Shown: in pieces, positions 8,493 through 16,315 of the stretch
Layout: the number at the start of each line of letters is the position of its first letter
How positions within the stretch are numbered: position 1 is the stretch's first letter
NCBI GenBank assembly: GCA_018384055.1
Contig: JAHAZL010000049.1
Location: forward strand, 1 to 19,416
Direction of reading: 5' to 3'
DNA length: 19,416 nt
From: Treponema sp.
Lineage (GTDB): Bacteria; Spirochaetota; Spirochaetia; Treponematales; Treponemataceae
The notes under the pieces: generated by a model
Told to the model about the DNA's origin: nothing
Seen by the model: the letters and a program-made list of their open reading frames with translations, nothing else
The model's database searches: none
Translations under genes and position numbers: made by a program

Positions 8493-9332
8493 ATGAAAGC
8501 CAAAAAATTCTTCTTTAATTTAACAGTACTTGCAATTTTTTCTGCCGTTGTTTTCTATATCGGCTGGATTACTTTTATGATTAAGCCTGGATATTGCGCC
8601 GTAATGACTTCAAAAACCTGTGGAGTATTTGAAAAGCCGATTGTTGCCGGAGCCTTTACCTGGAGGTGGGAAAGACTTCTTCCTACAAATGTTACCCTTG
8701 AAACTTTTGACCTTACTCCATACAAGACAAGCCAGACTGTTGCCGGCGAACTTCCTGCTGCAAAACTTTACAAGGATTATGCTGCATCCAATGCAGATTT
8801 TTCCTATAACATTAAATTCAACATTGGCATGAGCATTTCTCCAGAACAGATCCTTAAGCTCTACAAGGAAAATATAATAAAGACTAACGAGGATCTTCAG
8901 GAATATTATGGCAATAGGGCGAAAGTTGCTGCTGGACTCATTGCTGATTCCATCATCAAGAAGAATACTGGGACTGTAGTTTCTCCTTCTGCTTTAACTG
9001 AAAGTGAAGTTCTTGAAATCCTCATGTCTAGGAAAGGCGAATTTGAAGGCATTGCATTTTCCATGATAGAAGTTTCTGACTGCCGTATTCCAGACATTGA
9101 AGTTTACAATAAGGCAAAAAAATCCTACGATGATTTCCTTGCCATGCTGAATCTTAAACTTGAACAGTATGCTGACAAGAATGCTTTCAGCTATTTGGAA
9201 ATGGACAAGACTTTCAAACAGTTTGAAAAAATAGGTGAACTCATGAAGGTTTATCCTCATCTTCAGGATATGTTCAAGTCCGGTGATGCCGCAGCAATTA
9301 TTTCGGCATTTAAAAACAATCAAATAAAATAG
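8493..9332 (+). CDS. Membrane-anchored SPFH/band-7-like protein
   Basis: The 279-residue product has one N-terminal membrane segment (about residues 8-31). This is followed by a stretch resembling the first strands of SPFH (stomatin/prohibitin) domains: an IKPGYCAVMTS-like strand, a GAFTWRWERLLP turn, and a conserved-looking LETFDLTPYK strand. Residues 150-230 are mostly helical and charged, as in the tail of that fold. SPFH proteins scaffold membrane microdomains or regulate membrane proteases, but no specific partner can be named. It heads a plus-strand cluster: aroH starts 10 bases after its stop and glgA follows. The ribosome binding site is weak (GGTTGGA before the ATG). The family assignment rests on pattern resemblance and is moderately sure. 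Confidence 0.65.
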   Translation: MKAKKFFFNLTVLAIFSAVVFYIGWITFMIKPGYCAVMTSKTCGVFEKPIVAGAFTWRWERLLPTNVTLETFDLTPYKTSQTVAGELPAAKLYKDYAASNADFSYNIKFNIGMSISPEQILKLYKENIIKTNEDLQEYYGNRAKVAAGLIADSIIKKNTGTVVSPSALTESEVLEILMSRKGEFEGIAFSMIEVSDCRIPDIEVYNKAKKSYDDFLAMLNLKLEQYADKNAFSYLEMDKTFKQFEKIGELMKVYPHLQDMFKSGDAAAIISAFKNNQIK

Positions 9333-9342
9333 CAGGTAATAA

Positions 9343-9717
9343 ATGAAAAGACTGTATGCCTTGAGAGGGGCTGTTTGCTCAGAAAATACTAAGGAAGATA
9401 TTCTTAAGAATGTTGGCGACATGTGCCGTCAGTTGTTTTCCCTTAATAATGTTAAATCAGAAGATCTTGTATCAATTCAGTTTACAATGACTCCGGACCT
9501 TAATGTCATGAATCCATGCTATGCTTTGAGGCACAGTGATACTGGCGTTGATACTTCAAAAGTTGCTCTTTTTGGAATGCCTGAGCTTGAAATTGTCGGC
9601 ATGCTTCCAAAGTGCATTCGTGTAATGGTTACTTTGTACATGGAAGATAATTCTCAGCTTCAGATGGTTTATATGAACGGTGCTGAAGTTTTGAGGCCAG
9701 ATTTCAAAAGGAAGTAG
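9343..9717 (+). CDS. aroH: Chorismate mutase, AroH (trimeric, monofunctional) type
   Basis: The enzyme rearranges chorismate to prephenate on the way to phenylalanine and tyrosine. At 124 residues it aligns almost end to end with the B. subtilis AroH fold as I remember it: LRGA with R8, TPDL (50-53), R63, a PELEI block with E81, KCIRVMV with R93, Y110 and the closing VLRPD. These correspond to the known active-site R7, R63, E78, R90 and Y108. Two positions differ from B. subtilis: C75 is replaced by Gly78 and F57 by Asn57. The start follows an AGGT at 9335-9338. It lies between the SPFH and glycogen synthase genes in what looks like one transcript, and no other aromatic amino-acid gene is nearby. 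Confidence 0.9.
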   Translation: MKRLYALRGAVCSENTKEDILKNVGDMCRQLFSLNNVKSEDLVSIQFTMTPDLNVMNPCYALRHSDTGVDTSKVALFGMPELEIVGMLPKCIRVMVTLYMEDNSQLQMVYMNGAEVLRPDFKRK

Positions 9718-9725
9718 CAAAGAAA

Positions 9726-11288
9726 ATGAACATCTGGCTTGTTTCCCGTGAATATGCAGGAATTGCAGAGGCTGGTGGTGTTAAGAATGTTGCCACCTCC
9801 CTTTGTGAAAGTCTTGCCCGTCTTGGACATTCAATGACACTCTTTATTCCTTTCTATGGATGTACGGATTTGTCTCATGTTGAAAACTGTGACAGTAATT
9901 CTGAAGATAAGGTTGCGGAAATAAAGGTAGATGAACATTTTGAAAAGCTAGTTTACTTTTCAGGCAGAATGAACGGGGTGAACATAGTCTTTGTTAAGCA
10001 TCCGTTCTTCACGGAAAAAAGGGCAGTTTATACCTATACTCATCAGGATGAACTTGAAGATCCGGAACATAAACAGGGACAAGGGCATTTTGATGTCAAC
10101 TTCCTGAACACCGTTTTCCAGAAGGCTGTCATCAGATACGGTGAGATTTTTTGCAAGGAAAATATTCCTGATGTGCTTCATTGTCAGGATGCTGCAACTG
10201 CTATGGTTCCAGCTTATGGGCATTTTTCCGAAGCATTTAAGAATACAAGGTTTGTTGTTACAATTCACAATGCAGGTCCAGGGTATCACCATAATTTTGC
10301 AAGCATTGACAGTGCCGTTTACTATTCAGGACTTCCAAGGGATTACCTTGAAAAGGGGGTCTGCAATGGAGCCATCGAACCTTTCATTCTGTCTGGAATG
10401 GAAGCCTGCATTACTACTGTTTCTCCGCAGTATGCTGCTGAAATTCTTGAGGACAAAACCGACACGGCTGGACTTGCAGAATCCTTCAGAAGCAGAAATA
10501 TTTCAATTGTTGGTATAACAAATGGCATTGATTTTTCCCGGTACGATACTTTTGATGTTGAAAAGTCTCTGCTTCCTTTTGCCTACAATCCGATGACTCT
10601 TGATTTGGAAGGAAAATACCGGGGAAGAAGCCTGTTCCTTAAAAAATACGCATCAAGGAATATGAAAGAGGTTCCAGATTGTCTGACTCAGTATGGACAT
10701 ATCGATACTGACGGACGGGAAGATGATTTTGTCTATATTGCATACCACGGAAGGGTTGTTCATCAGAAAGGCATCGAAGTAATGTGCGAGGCCGCTGAAA
10801 AAATACTCTATAAAGGACTTAAAGTAAAGTTTATTTTTGCAGGTCAAGGAGCTCCTGAACTGGAAGAAAAGATGGCCGCCATGTCAAAGAAATTTGAAGG
10901 TAGCATTGTATATCTCAAGGGGTATGAAAAGATTTCTGCAAGACTTTCTGTTGCTGCCGCAGATTTCTCTCTTCATCCAAGCTGGTTTGAACCTTGTGGT
11001 CTTGAAGATTTCATAGCTCAAACTTTTGGAACAATTCCAGTTGCTCATGCCACAGGAGGTCTAAACAAGATTGTCAACGAAGAGACAGGATACCTTTATT
11101 CTCCAAATACATCGGATGAACTTAGCAGGCTTCTGGAAAAACTTATTCTGCAAGTAATGGAGAAGGGAAGGAAGTCTCTTGAACCAATGATAAAACATTC
11201 ATCTGATTATATCCATGAAAACTATTCCTGGGATAAGGTTGCACTTGAATACGAAAAACTTTATGAAAGCCTGAAAAAAAACTCGTGA
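9726..11288 (+). CDS. glgA: Glycogen synthase, ADP-glucose type (GT5 family)
   Basis: The enzyme lengthens alpha-1,4-glucan chains from ADP-glucose for glycogen storage. The 520-residue product has the two Rossmann halves of GT5 enzymes. Visible motifs are HCQDAATAMVPA, TIHNAGPGYHHNF, an ITNGIDFSRYD block, GRVVHQKG with R343 and K348 (E. coli R300 and K305), and the EPCGL motif with E422 (E. coli E377), followed by ATGGL. The N-terminal KTGGL motif, whose lysine contacts ADP-glucose in E. coli, is EAGGV here, so Glu15 replaces the lysine. The start ATG is 8 bases after the aroH stop, with AAGGAAG at 9708-9714. The gene ends 12 bases before a repeat that may terminate transcription. The GT5 family is clear; the sugar donor is inferred. 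Confidence 0.87.
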   Translation: MNIWLVSREYAGIAEAGGVKNVATSLCESLARLGHSMTLFIPFYGCTDLSHVENCDSNSEDKVAEIKVDEHFEKLVYFSGRMNGVNIVFVKHPFFTEKRAVYTYTHQDELEDPEHKQGQGHFDVNFLNTVFQKAVIRYGEIFCKENIPDVLHCQDAATAMVPAYGHFSEAFKNTRFVVTIHNAGPGYHHNFASIDSAVYYSGLPRDYLEKGVCNGAIEPFILSGMEACITTVSPQYAAEILEDKTDTAGLAESFRSRNISIVGITNGIDFSRYDTFDVEKSLLPFAYNPMTLDLEGKYRGRSLFLKKYASRNMKEVPDCLTQYGHIDTDGREDDFVYIAYHGRVVHQKGIEVMCEAAEKILYKGLKVKFIFAGQGAPELEEKMAAMSKKFEGSIVYLKGYEKISARLSVAAADFSLHPSWFEPCGLEDFIAQTFGTIPVAHATGGLNKIVNEETGYLYSPNTSDELSRLLEKLILQVMEKGRKSLEPMIKHSSDYIHENYSWDKVALEYEKLYESLKKNS

Positions 11289-11300
11289 TTTCTATCAAAA

Positions 11301-11401
11301 AAGGGAATGACCAATAAGTATGAGTCATTGCCGTGCTCGACACGGCAATCTCTTGTATTGCAATTAAATGACACTTTTTTGAACTTATTGGTCATCCCCT
11401 T
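11301..11401. repeat. Dispersed repeat copy 1: hairpin element between convergent glgA and P83 genes
   Basis: This 101-base element has terminal inverted arms of 19 bases: AAGGGAATGACCAATAAGT (11301-11319) against the reverse complement of 11383-11401, matching at 18 of 19. Inside is a second, perfect 9-bp hairpin, ATTGCCGTG-ctcga-CACGGCAAT (11327-11349). A near-identical element occurs at 17271-17392. T-rich sequence follows the outer hairpin on both strands (CTTTATTTA after it on plus, CCCTTTTTTGATAG on minus). It therefore looks like a two-way Rho-independent terminator, or a miniature inverted-repeat element serving as one. No target-site duplication or coding capacity is visible. Confidence 0.8.
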
Positions 11402-11422
11402 CTTTATTTAGCCAAACCTTAC

Positions 11423-13189
11423 TTATTTGGCATTGCTTGTGTCATTATTGCTGATTAAAGAAAGATCAGAAAGGGAAAGAAGCACGCTCCTGTTTCCTTC
11501 TGTAGTCACAACAAGACCGCTAGCTGTAACAGTGATTGCTGTAGCTGGATTTACTGCGATTGTGCTCTTCTGCTTGAGAACAATTGACTTGTCGTAGTTT
11601 CCAATAAAACACTTTCCGTTTTCTTCAATTACACAGTAGTAGTTGCTTCCGTTTGTTACAAGAACAGAATCCTTTGAAAGGGCTTCATCACTTTCCTTCT
11701 GGATTTCCATTGAGAAACCGTCGATGAGGCAAAGTTTAACTGCACTCTTGCCAGAGTTTTCTCCGCAGACAGCCATATAGAATGCTGCATCACCGGAATT
11801 CTTAGCCGGCATTACTGCATTTGTTACTGTATCAATGATAGGGTCGCGGACTTCAAGAACTGTTCTTCCGCGGATAACCTTTACAGGGGATTCACGAACA
11901 ACATCTCCTGATTTTGCATTGATCTTAACGAGTGTGCTCAATTTTTCATCTGAGTCAAGAACCTTGAGACCAAGAACTGTTCCATCCTTTGCAGTCTGGA
12001 GTTCATTCTTAAGGAGTTCTGTCTGATCCTTTGCGATTTCCTGTCGTTCGTTCTGAGCTTCATCCTGCTTTTTGTCAGCCTTCTTCTGAAGTTCTTCTGC
12101 AGCGGCTAGGGCTTCTTCTACCTTAGTCTTCTGTTCTTCAGTCTTAGCCTTTTCTTCCTTAGCCTTTTCTTCTGCCTTTGAAGCAGCTTCTGTAGATTTG
12201 TCAGCTTCCTGCTGCTTTTTGTCAGCTTCAGCTTTCTTTGCAGCGGCTTCCTGCTGTTTCTGCTTGTTATTTGGATTTGCTGCGGCTTCCTTCTTTGCCT
12301 TGTCGGCTTCAGCCTTCTTTGCAGCTGCTTCCTTCTGTTTCTTGTCAGCTTCGGCCTTCTTTGCAGCGGCTTCCTTTTCAGCATCCTTCTGAACTTTCTT
12401 CTGTTCATCAAGGTTCTTCTTTTCCTGACTGGCATCTTTAGCAGCATTCTGTGCCTTTTCAGATGCAGCGTCAGCTTCACGTTCCTTGATGTCTACCATA
12501 TTCTTGCGTTCATCGATTCCCTTGTCATCTTCTTCTTTCATGGAATTAACAACATTCTTGTCGCTGATTACCGAAGTTTCTACAGAAGAAAGACCGCCGT
12601 CGGCAAATTCACCAAGTGGAATCACAATCTGAGAGTTACCTGGCCAATCTGACCATTTTGTAGAAAGACCGCATTTGGATGCTGTAAGGTTTTTTGTAAC
12701 GATGTCCTTGTACTTTCCCTTGAAAGCATCAAGGTTCTGGCGGTAAACGGCATTGTAAACTGTTACGAATGTTGCAACTGTAGATGCATCATTTTCGTTG
12801 TAGCCGTATGCTGCTGAAAGGTAAGCGCCGATGATTCTCCTCAAGTTGCGGATGTGGTCAACAGTAGCATTTGAATTGATGATGAGAATATCTGCATCAA
12901 GCTTTCCTGTTGTTTCGTCAACTGCATGAATTACAGTATATTTTTCGTTGGCGCCGACTGTAGCTTCCTTATCAAGACCGTTAGCCTTGAGTCTGTTTCC
13001 AAGTCCGCTACCGATTGCTTTAATTGCTTCGATTGTTTCAATTACAGCATGAGGTCCAGAATAGTTTTCGAAAACGATTGTACCTTCATCACCTGTACTC
13101 TTAAGTTCCTTTTCATTGACATCAATTGCAAAAACATTTGTTAATGCCAAAGTAAAAACAATGAGAGAAGATGCTAAAAATTTCTTCAT
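11423..13189 (-). CDS. P83/100-type exported protein with long coiled coil
   Basis: The protein belongs to the spirochaete P83/100 family, known from Borrelia as a major antigen; its biochemical role is unknown. The 588 residues begin with a Sec signal peptide (MKKFLASS ... TNVFA). The family's N-terminal domain follows, with FENYSGPHAVIETIEAI, NLRRIIGAYL, the VYNAVYRQNLDAFKGKY block and a WSDWPGNSQIVIPL stretch; all of these match the Borrelia protein as I recall it. Residues about 227-396 form an Ala/Lys/Glu/Gln-rich coiled coil with a 14-residue tandem repeat. The C-terminal 190 residues (LEVRDPITD..., predicted beta-rich) resemble the family's propeller-like end. The start is fixed by TGGAGGA at 13194-13200; an in-frame GTG at 13201 overlaps that site and is not used. 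The gene has its own promoter and ends 21 bases from the dispersed repeat. Confidence 0.88.
   Translation of the reverse strand: MKKFLASSLIVFTLALTNVFAIDVNEKELKSTGDEGTIVFENYSGPHAVIETIEAIKAIGSGLGNRLKANGLDKEATVGANEKYTVIHAVDETTGKLDADILIINSNATVDHIRNLRRIIGAYLSAAYGYNENDASTVATFVTVYNAVYRQNLDAFKGKYKDIVTKNLTASKCGLSTKWSDWPGNSQIVIPLGEFADGGLSSVETSVISDKNVVNSMKEEDDKGIDERKNMVDIKEREADAASEKAQNAAKDASQEKKNLDEQKKVQKDAEKEAAAKKAEADKKQKEAAAKKAEADKAKKEAAANPNNKQKQQEAAAKKAEADKKQQEADKSTEAASKAEEKAKEEKAKTEEQKTKVEEALAAAEELQKKADKKQDEAQNERQEIAKDQTELLKNELQTAKDGTVLGLKVLDSDEKLSTLVKINAKSGDVVRESPVKVIRGRTVLEVRDPIIDTVTNAVMPAKNSGDAAFYMAVCGENSGKSAVKLCLIDGFSMEIQKESDEALSKDSVLVTNGSNYYCVIEENGKCFIGNYDKSIVLKQKSTIAVNPATAITVTASGLVVTTEGNRSVLLSLSDLSLISNNDTSNAK
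12209..12373 (-). repeat. Tandem 42-bp coding repeat within the P83/100 coiled coil
   Basis: Four units of 13-14 residues follow one another. The pattern is E-A-A-A-K-K-A-E-A-D-K-x-x-x; one unit is degenerate (EAAANPNNKQKQQ). The DNA is a matching imperfect 39-42-base repeat. Such repeats can change copy number by slippage or recombination without shifting the reading frame when whole 42-base units are gained or lost. Confidence 0.75.
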
Positions 13190-13193
13190 AAAA

Positions 13194-13218
13194 TCCTCCA
13201 CGATTATTAACCATTATA
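13194..13218 (-). promoter_or_regulatory. Promoter -10 and ribosome binding site of the P83/100 gene
   Basis: On the minus strand a perfect TATAAT lies at 13213-13218 and TGGAGGA at 13194-13200, 4 bases before the ATG at 13189. Transcription would start near 13206, giving a leader of about 17 bases. No good -35 hexamer is found at 16-18 bases; that position is occupied by one arm of an inverted repeat. Confidence 0.65.
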
Positions 13219-13228
13219 TTTTAACACC

Positions 13229-13264
13229 GATTTTGACGGTTGTCACTGTAAAAACCGTAAAATC
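13229..13264. promoter_or_regulatory. Long inverted repeat over the P83/100 -35 region
   Basis: GATTTT (13229-13234) and ACGGTT (13236-13241) pair with AACCGT (13253-13258) and AAAATC (13259-13264). This is a 12-bp stem with one bulged G and an 11-base loop. It begins at the stop codon of the upstream propeller gene and covers the -35 position of the P83/100 promoter. No T run follows on the minus strand, so a protein-binding operator fits at least as well as a terminator. The function is inferred. Confidence 0.5.
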
Positions 13265-15026
13265 AAAGTTTTGAAGCCGCTATCTTTTTCATTACTTCCA
13301 CAGCTTTATCCCTGGTTTCCTTTGAGAATTGAGGGTAGAGCATATAGCTGAGTATGTTTTTCCCCTTCTGGTAGAAAGTTGGTCTTCCCATGAAAAGGCA
13401 AATTTCCCATGTACTGTCTATGATTGCATCAAGAAGCAGTTTGTCAGAAGGCTTGATTTTTTTTGTATTCATCAAATATTCAAAGGTTTCAAGGGTCTGG
13501 CAGTCTGGATCCCATCCAGATTTCCCTGCATTCTTTATGAGCCTTACCATCAATGCAGGATCAGATACATTTCGGAGCATGGAATTCAATTCCCTGCGGC
13601 AGAAATAAATCTGGCTTTCGCTTGCAACTTCGAGTAGCCTTACGGAATAATCCATGTTTTCCCTGAAGAAAAGGTTTTCCCTTAAGCCCTGGGCTTTGTT
13701 CCTGTTCCATTGGCGGGCCATTTCCTTTATTTCCATGGAAAGCAGGGAAAGATATTCTTCTTCATCTTCCTTAAAGTTACCTTCAATAAAGGACCTGCGC
13801 ATTTCTTCTGTCAATTCATCATCAAGAGTCTGGCCAAGTTCATATGATGAAGGCATCTGGTTATTAGGGTTTTCAAATTTTAGTTGCTTGGGTTTGGATT
13901 CATAAAAAGAGGATGCTGCCGTTTCAACATTTAGCCTTGTCTGGTAAAGTTCCATTGACCAGTTGCTGTTGCACAGGACCATATATCCAGAATCGGATGT
14001 AAAAAGATACTTGATGGATTTTTTAGGATCAAACCTGACCCTCCAGGCTGTTTTTCCGTCTTTTCTTAAACAGCATGCCTTGGATTTTGTTGCAAGGGTA
14101 ATTCCTTGTGATGTAAGGGCACAATAAGACAAATCGGAACTTCCGATGCCAGAATCAAATTGAGAAAGAATTTCTCCGCTGTCAGTTTTAACTCTGGCGA
14201 CCTTTGAAACAGGTCCATAAACAAATAAAACCTCCCGGTTGTTCATGTCCGGAATTATTCGGATTGGAGAACTCATTCCGTTGGGACCTGAGGGAATGGT
14301 CCATTTTGATACCGTGTTTTTATTGTCAACGGAAAGCAATCCAGCGCTGCCGTCCCTGAAGGAAAGAACAATGCCGTCGCTCATGGCTACAGCTTCAGTA
14401 ACTTCACCTGCAAAAACAATTTCTTCAAGGAATTTTCCAAAAGGCGAAAGTCTTGTACCTACAGATTTCCCTTCCTGTGTCCTGGCCTGAATAATGACGA
14501 TTGAACCGTCGGCAAGAATGCATGGTTTAATCTTTTGGTTCTGATCTGGAGTTTTTGTTTCCCAGCGTTGGGTTCCTTTGATGCCGTAGCATGCAACCAT
14601 ATTTTTCCCTCGGATAAATATTCTTCCGTCTGCCCCCTGAACGGGTTCGTCTGAAATTACAAAGTCACACCTTATGGTCCAAAGGTTAAGGCCGCTTGAA
14701 TTGAGGAGGGAAACCCTGGAGTCTGTAGAAACAACGCAGATTAAATCTTCTGAAAAAACAGAAAGGAATTTCTTGAGCCTGAATTTAGCGGCCCTCTGCC
14801 AGAGCATCTTTCCTTCCTGTGTGAAACCGTAAATTTGCTTGCCGTCACCTGTTGCAATGTATCCGTAACTTGTGCGGACTGGCTGACAGGTAATCATTCC
14901 GCCGATTACATTAATGTCTGTCGGCATTGTTTCGGCAAAGTCTATTTCCTTATCGACAAAAGTTCTCTGGCCAAAAAGTGGAAGAGCCAAAAATATGAAT
15001 ACAAGTAAACTGTTTAGTTTTTTCAT
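13263..15026 (-). CDS. Exported protein with PQQ-like beta-propeller repeats
   Basis: The 587-residue product has a Sec signal peptide (MKKLNSLLVFIFLALPLFG) and is probably exported. Residues about 40-370 contain repeated strands typical of quinoprotein-like propellers: GYIATGDGKQIYGFTQEGKMLW, then VVSTDSRVSLLNSSGLNLW, IRGKNMVACYGIKGTQRW and LATKSKACCLRKDGKTAW. Each ends with a Gly-x-x-x-W turn. The remaining 200 residues look helical, without propeller repeats and without a motif I recognise. No enzyme active site is visible, so a binding or scaffold role is more likely than a dehydrogenase. Its ATG overlaps the stop of the methyltransferase gene upstream (ATGA), indicating coupled translation. 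An inverted repeat begins at its stop codon. Confidence 0.7.
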   Translation of the reverse strand: MKKLNSLLVFIFLALPLFGQRTFVDKEIDFAETMPTDINVIGGMITCQPVRTSYGYIATGDGKQIYGFTQEGKMLWQRAAKFRLKKFLSVFSEDLICVVSTDSRVSLLNSSGLNLWTIRCDFVISDEPVQGADGRIFIRGKNMVACYGIKGTQRWETKTPDQNQKIKPCILADGSIVIIQARTQEGKSVGTRLSPFGKFLEEIVFAGEVTEAVAMSDGIVLSFRDGSAGLLSVDNKNTVSKWTIPSGPNGMSSPIRIIPDMNNREVLFVYGPVSKVARVKTDSGEILSQFDSGIGSSDLSYCALTSQGITLATKSKACCLRKDGKTAWRVRFDPKKSIKYLFTSDSGYMVLCNSNWSMELYQTRLNVETAASSFYESKPKQLKFENPNNQMPSSYELGQTLDDELTEEMRRSFIEGNFKEDEEEYLSLLSMEIKEMARQWNRNKAQGLRENLFFRENMDYSVRLLEVASESQIYFCRRELNSMLRNVSDPALMVRLIKNAGKSGWDPDCQTLETFEYLMNTKKIKPSDKLLLDAIIDSTWEICLFMGRPTFYQKGKNILSYMLYPQFSKETRDKAVEVMKKIAASKL

Positions 15027-16279
15027 TTTTCAAGAATTGCAAGGCTTTCAATATGACCTGTCTGCGGGTAAAAATCCAGAAGATAAAGTTTTTCAAGCCT
15101 GTATCCTGCACGAATAAGGAACTTTATGTCGCGGGCATGGGTTGCTATGTCACAGGATACGCTTCTGATGTGAGGTATTCCGGTCTTCTGAAGCCATTGG
15201 CACACTTCCTTTTCCATTCCGCTTCTTGGAGGGTCTATGATCACTGCGTCGAATTCTCCGCCTTGCTTGATAACATTTTCTGCATGGTATTTTGTCCACA
15301 CGGCGCCTGAAAGTCCAAAGCTTTCGTGCTTAGTTCCAACCATGTTCTGTTCTGCAAAAACAATGGCGCTCTTATTGTGCTCTACCATCGTTACTTTTTC
15401 GAATTTATCTGCAAGGAAAACGCTGAATGTTCCGCAGCCGCTGTACATGTCAAGAACATTTTTCCCTTCAAGACCTCCTGTTACAAGGGGAATTGATTTT
15501 TCAAGAACTTCAAGGTTTGACTGGAAGAATCCCTGGATGTCAAAATTCAATTTTTTCCCAAGAAGTTCAACCTGACAGAGGGTAGCTTCATTCAATGTGG
15601 TTCCGCCGTAGCGTGCCTTTATATGTTTCTGCTTCTTTAGTTTTCTGCCGCCGGGAGTTGTTTTCTGTTGTTTCCTGAAATTGTTTTTTACGCGTCGATC
15701 CGAATCAGTGTTTTCTGCAATCAAGATTTTGTCGTAGCCATCTGGAACATTTGAAATATGCTTTGCTCCGAATACATGAATGCGGCCTTCCGGACGTTGT
15801 TCAAATGGAACTTCCTTAAGGTAATGGTTAATTTCTTCCGTAGCACAGGGACACATTTCCAGGTGAATTATGTCGTTGCTTCTTTTTCCCATAAGACCGC
15901 CGTCGTGAAACTGAAACCTTGAACGGTAACCTTTGTCTGCACCTGCAATAATTTCTATGCTGCCAACTTCAATTCCTTCATGTTCAAAGGCATCCCTTAA
16001 AATCTGGGACCTCAATTCCCTCTGGTAAGAAGATTCTATGTGCTGCATGTTGCATCCGCCGCAAGTTGTATAAAGAGGGCAGAATGGCATTACTCTTTTT
16101 TCAGATGGTTCAATTACATTTATGATTTTTGAATTGCAGTAATCCCTTGCATCATTTGTGATTTCGACCTCAAGCTTTTCGCCTGGAATTGCATAGGGAA
16201 TGAATATTTTTTTACCATTGAGTGATCCGATGCAGTCACCGCCGGCTACCATTTTTTCTGCTGTTACGATTTCTGACAT
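15023..16279 (-). CDS. rlmD: 23S rRNA (uracil-5-)-methyltransferase, RlmD/RumA family
   Basis: The enzyme uses S-adenosylmethionine to make 5-methyluridine in 23S rRNA. The 418-residue product has an N-terminal TRAM RNA-binding domain. Next come iron-sulfur cysteines C67, C73 and C76, with C143 as the likely fourth ligand, and a Lys-rich insert at about 220-245. The SAM-binding LDMYSGCGTFS, the IDPPRSG loop, the catalytic Cys376 in SVSCDIATHARD and the general base Glu411 in TGHIES follow. I chose the ATG at 16279 (MSEIVTAEKM), where the TRAM strand begins; an in-frame start at 16351 would lie upstream of the promoter. The TATAAT at 16287-16292 leaves almost no leader. Whether the target is U1939, U747 or both cannot be told from the sequence. 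Confidence 0.88.
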   Translation of the reverse strand: MSEIVTAEKMVAGGDCIGSLNGKKIFIPYAIPGEKLEVEITNDARDYCNSKIINVIEPSEKRVMPFCPLYTTCGGCNMQHIESSYQRELRSQILRDAFEHEGIEVGSIEIIAGADKGYRSRFQFHDGGLMGKRSNDIIHLEMCPCATEEINHYLKEVPFEQRPEGRIHVFGAKHISNVPDGYDKILIAENTDSDRRVKNNFRKQQKTTPGGRKLKKQKHIKARYGGTTLNEATLCQVELLGKKLNFDIQGFFQSNLEVLEKSIPLVTGGLEGKNVLDMYSGCGTFSVFLADKFEKVTMVEHNKSAIVFAEQNMVGTKHESFGLSGAVWTKYHAENVIKQGGEFDAVIIDPPRSGMEKEVCQWLQKTGIPHIRSVSCDIATHARDIKFLIRAGYRLEKLYLLDFYPQTGHIESLAILEK

Positions 16280-16286
16280 GTTTTCA

Positions 16287-16315
16287 ATTATATAGAGGGC
16301 AGAAAAAAAAGTCAT
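16287..16315 (-). promoter_or_regulatory. Promoter of the methyltransferase gene (predicted leaderless)
   Basis: On the minus strand a perfect TATAAT (16287-16292) has ATGACT (16310-16315, four of six to TTGACA) 17 bases upstream. Only the seven bases TGAAAAC separate the -10 from the ATG at 16279, and there is no Shine-Dalgarno sequence. Transcription should begin on or next to the start codon. Confidence 0.6.

Noticed and set aside
11143..11343. Minus-strand reading frames running into both repeat copies with a shared MTHTYW peptide
   Set aside because: The shared peptide is only the translation of the repeat. The rest of each frame is antisense to glgA or the lipase and has no start signals.
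11301..11401. Possible integron attC site, since treponemes can carry integrons and the element is a long imperfect palindrome
   Set aside because: The ends lack the RYYYAAC and GTTRRRY core boxes, no integrase is present, and the neighbours are ordinary housekeeping genes rather than cassettes.
12209..12373. CRISPR-like or other direct-repeat array
   Set aside because: The repeats are in-frame coding units without unique spacers, and no cas genes are present.
12118..12480. Arg/Lys-rich frame antisense or out of frame within the P83/100 coiled-coil region
   Set aside because: It is a shadow of the Ala/Lys/Glu repeat in another frame. The low-complexity composition explains it.
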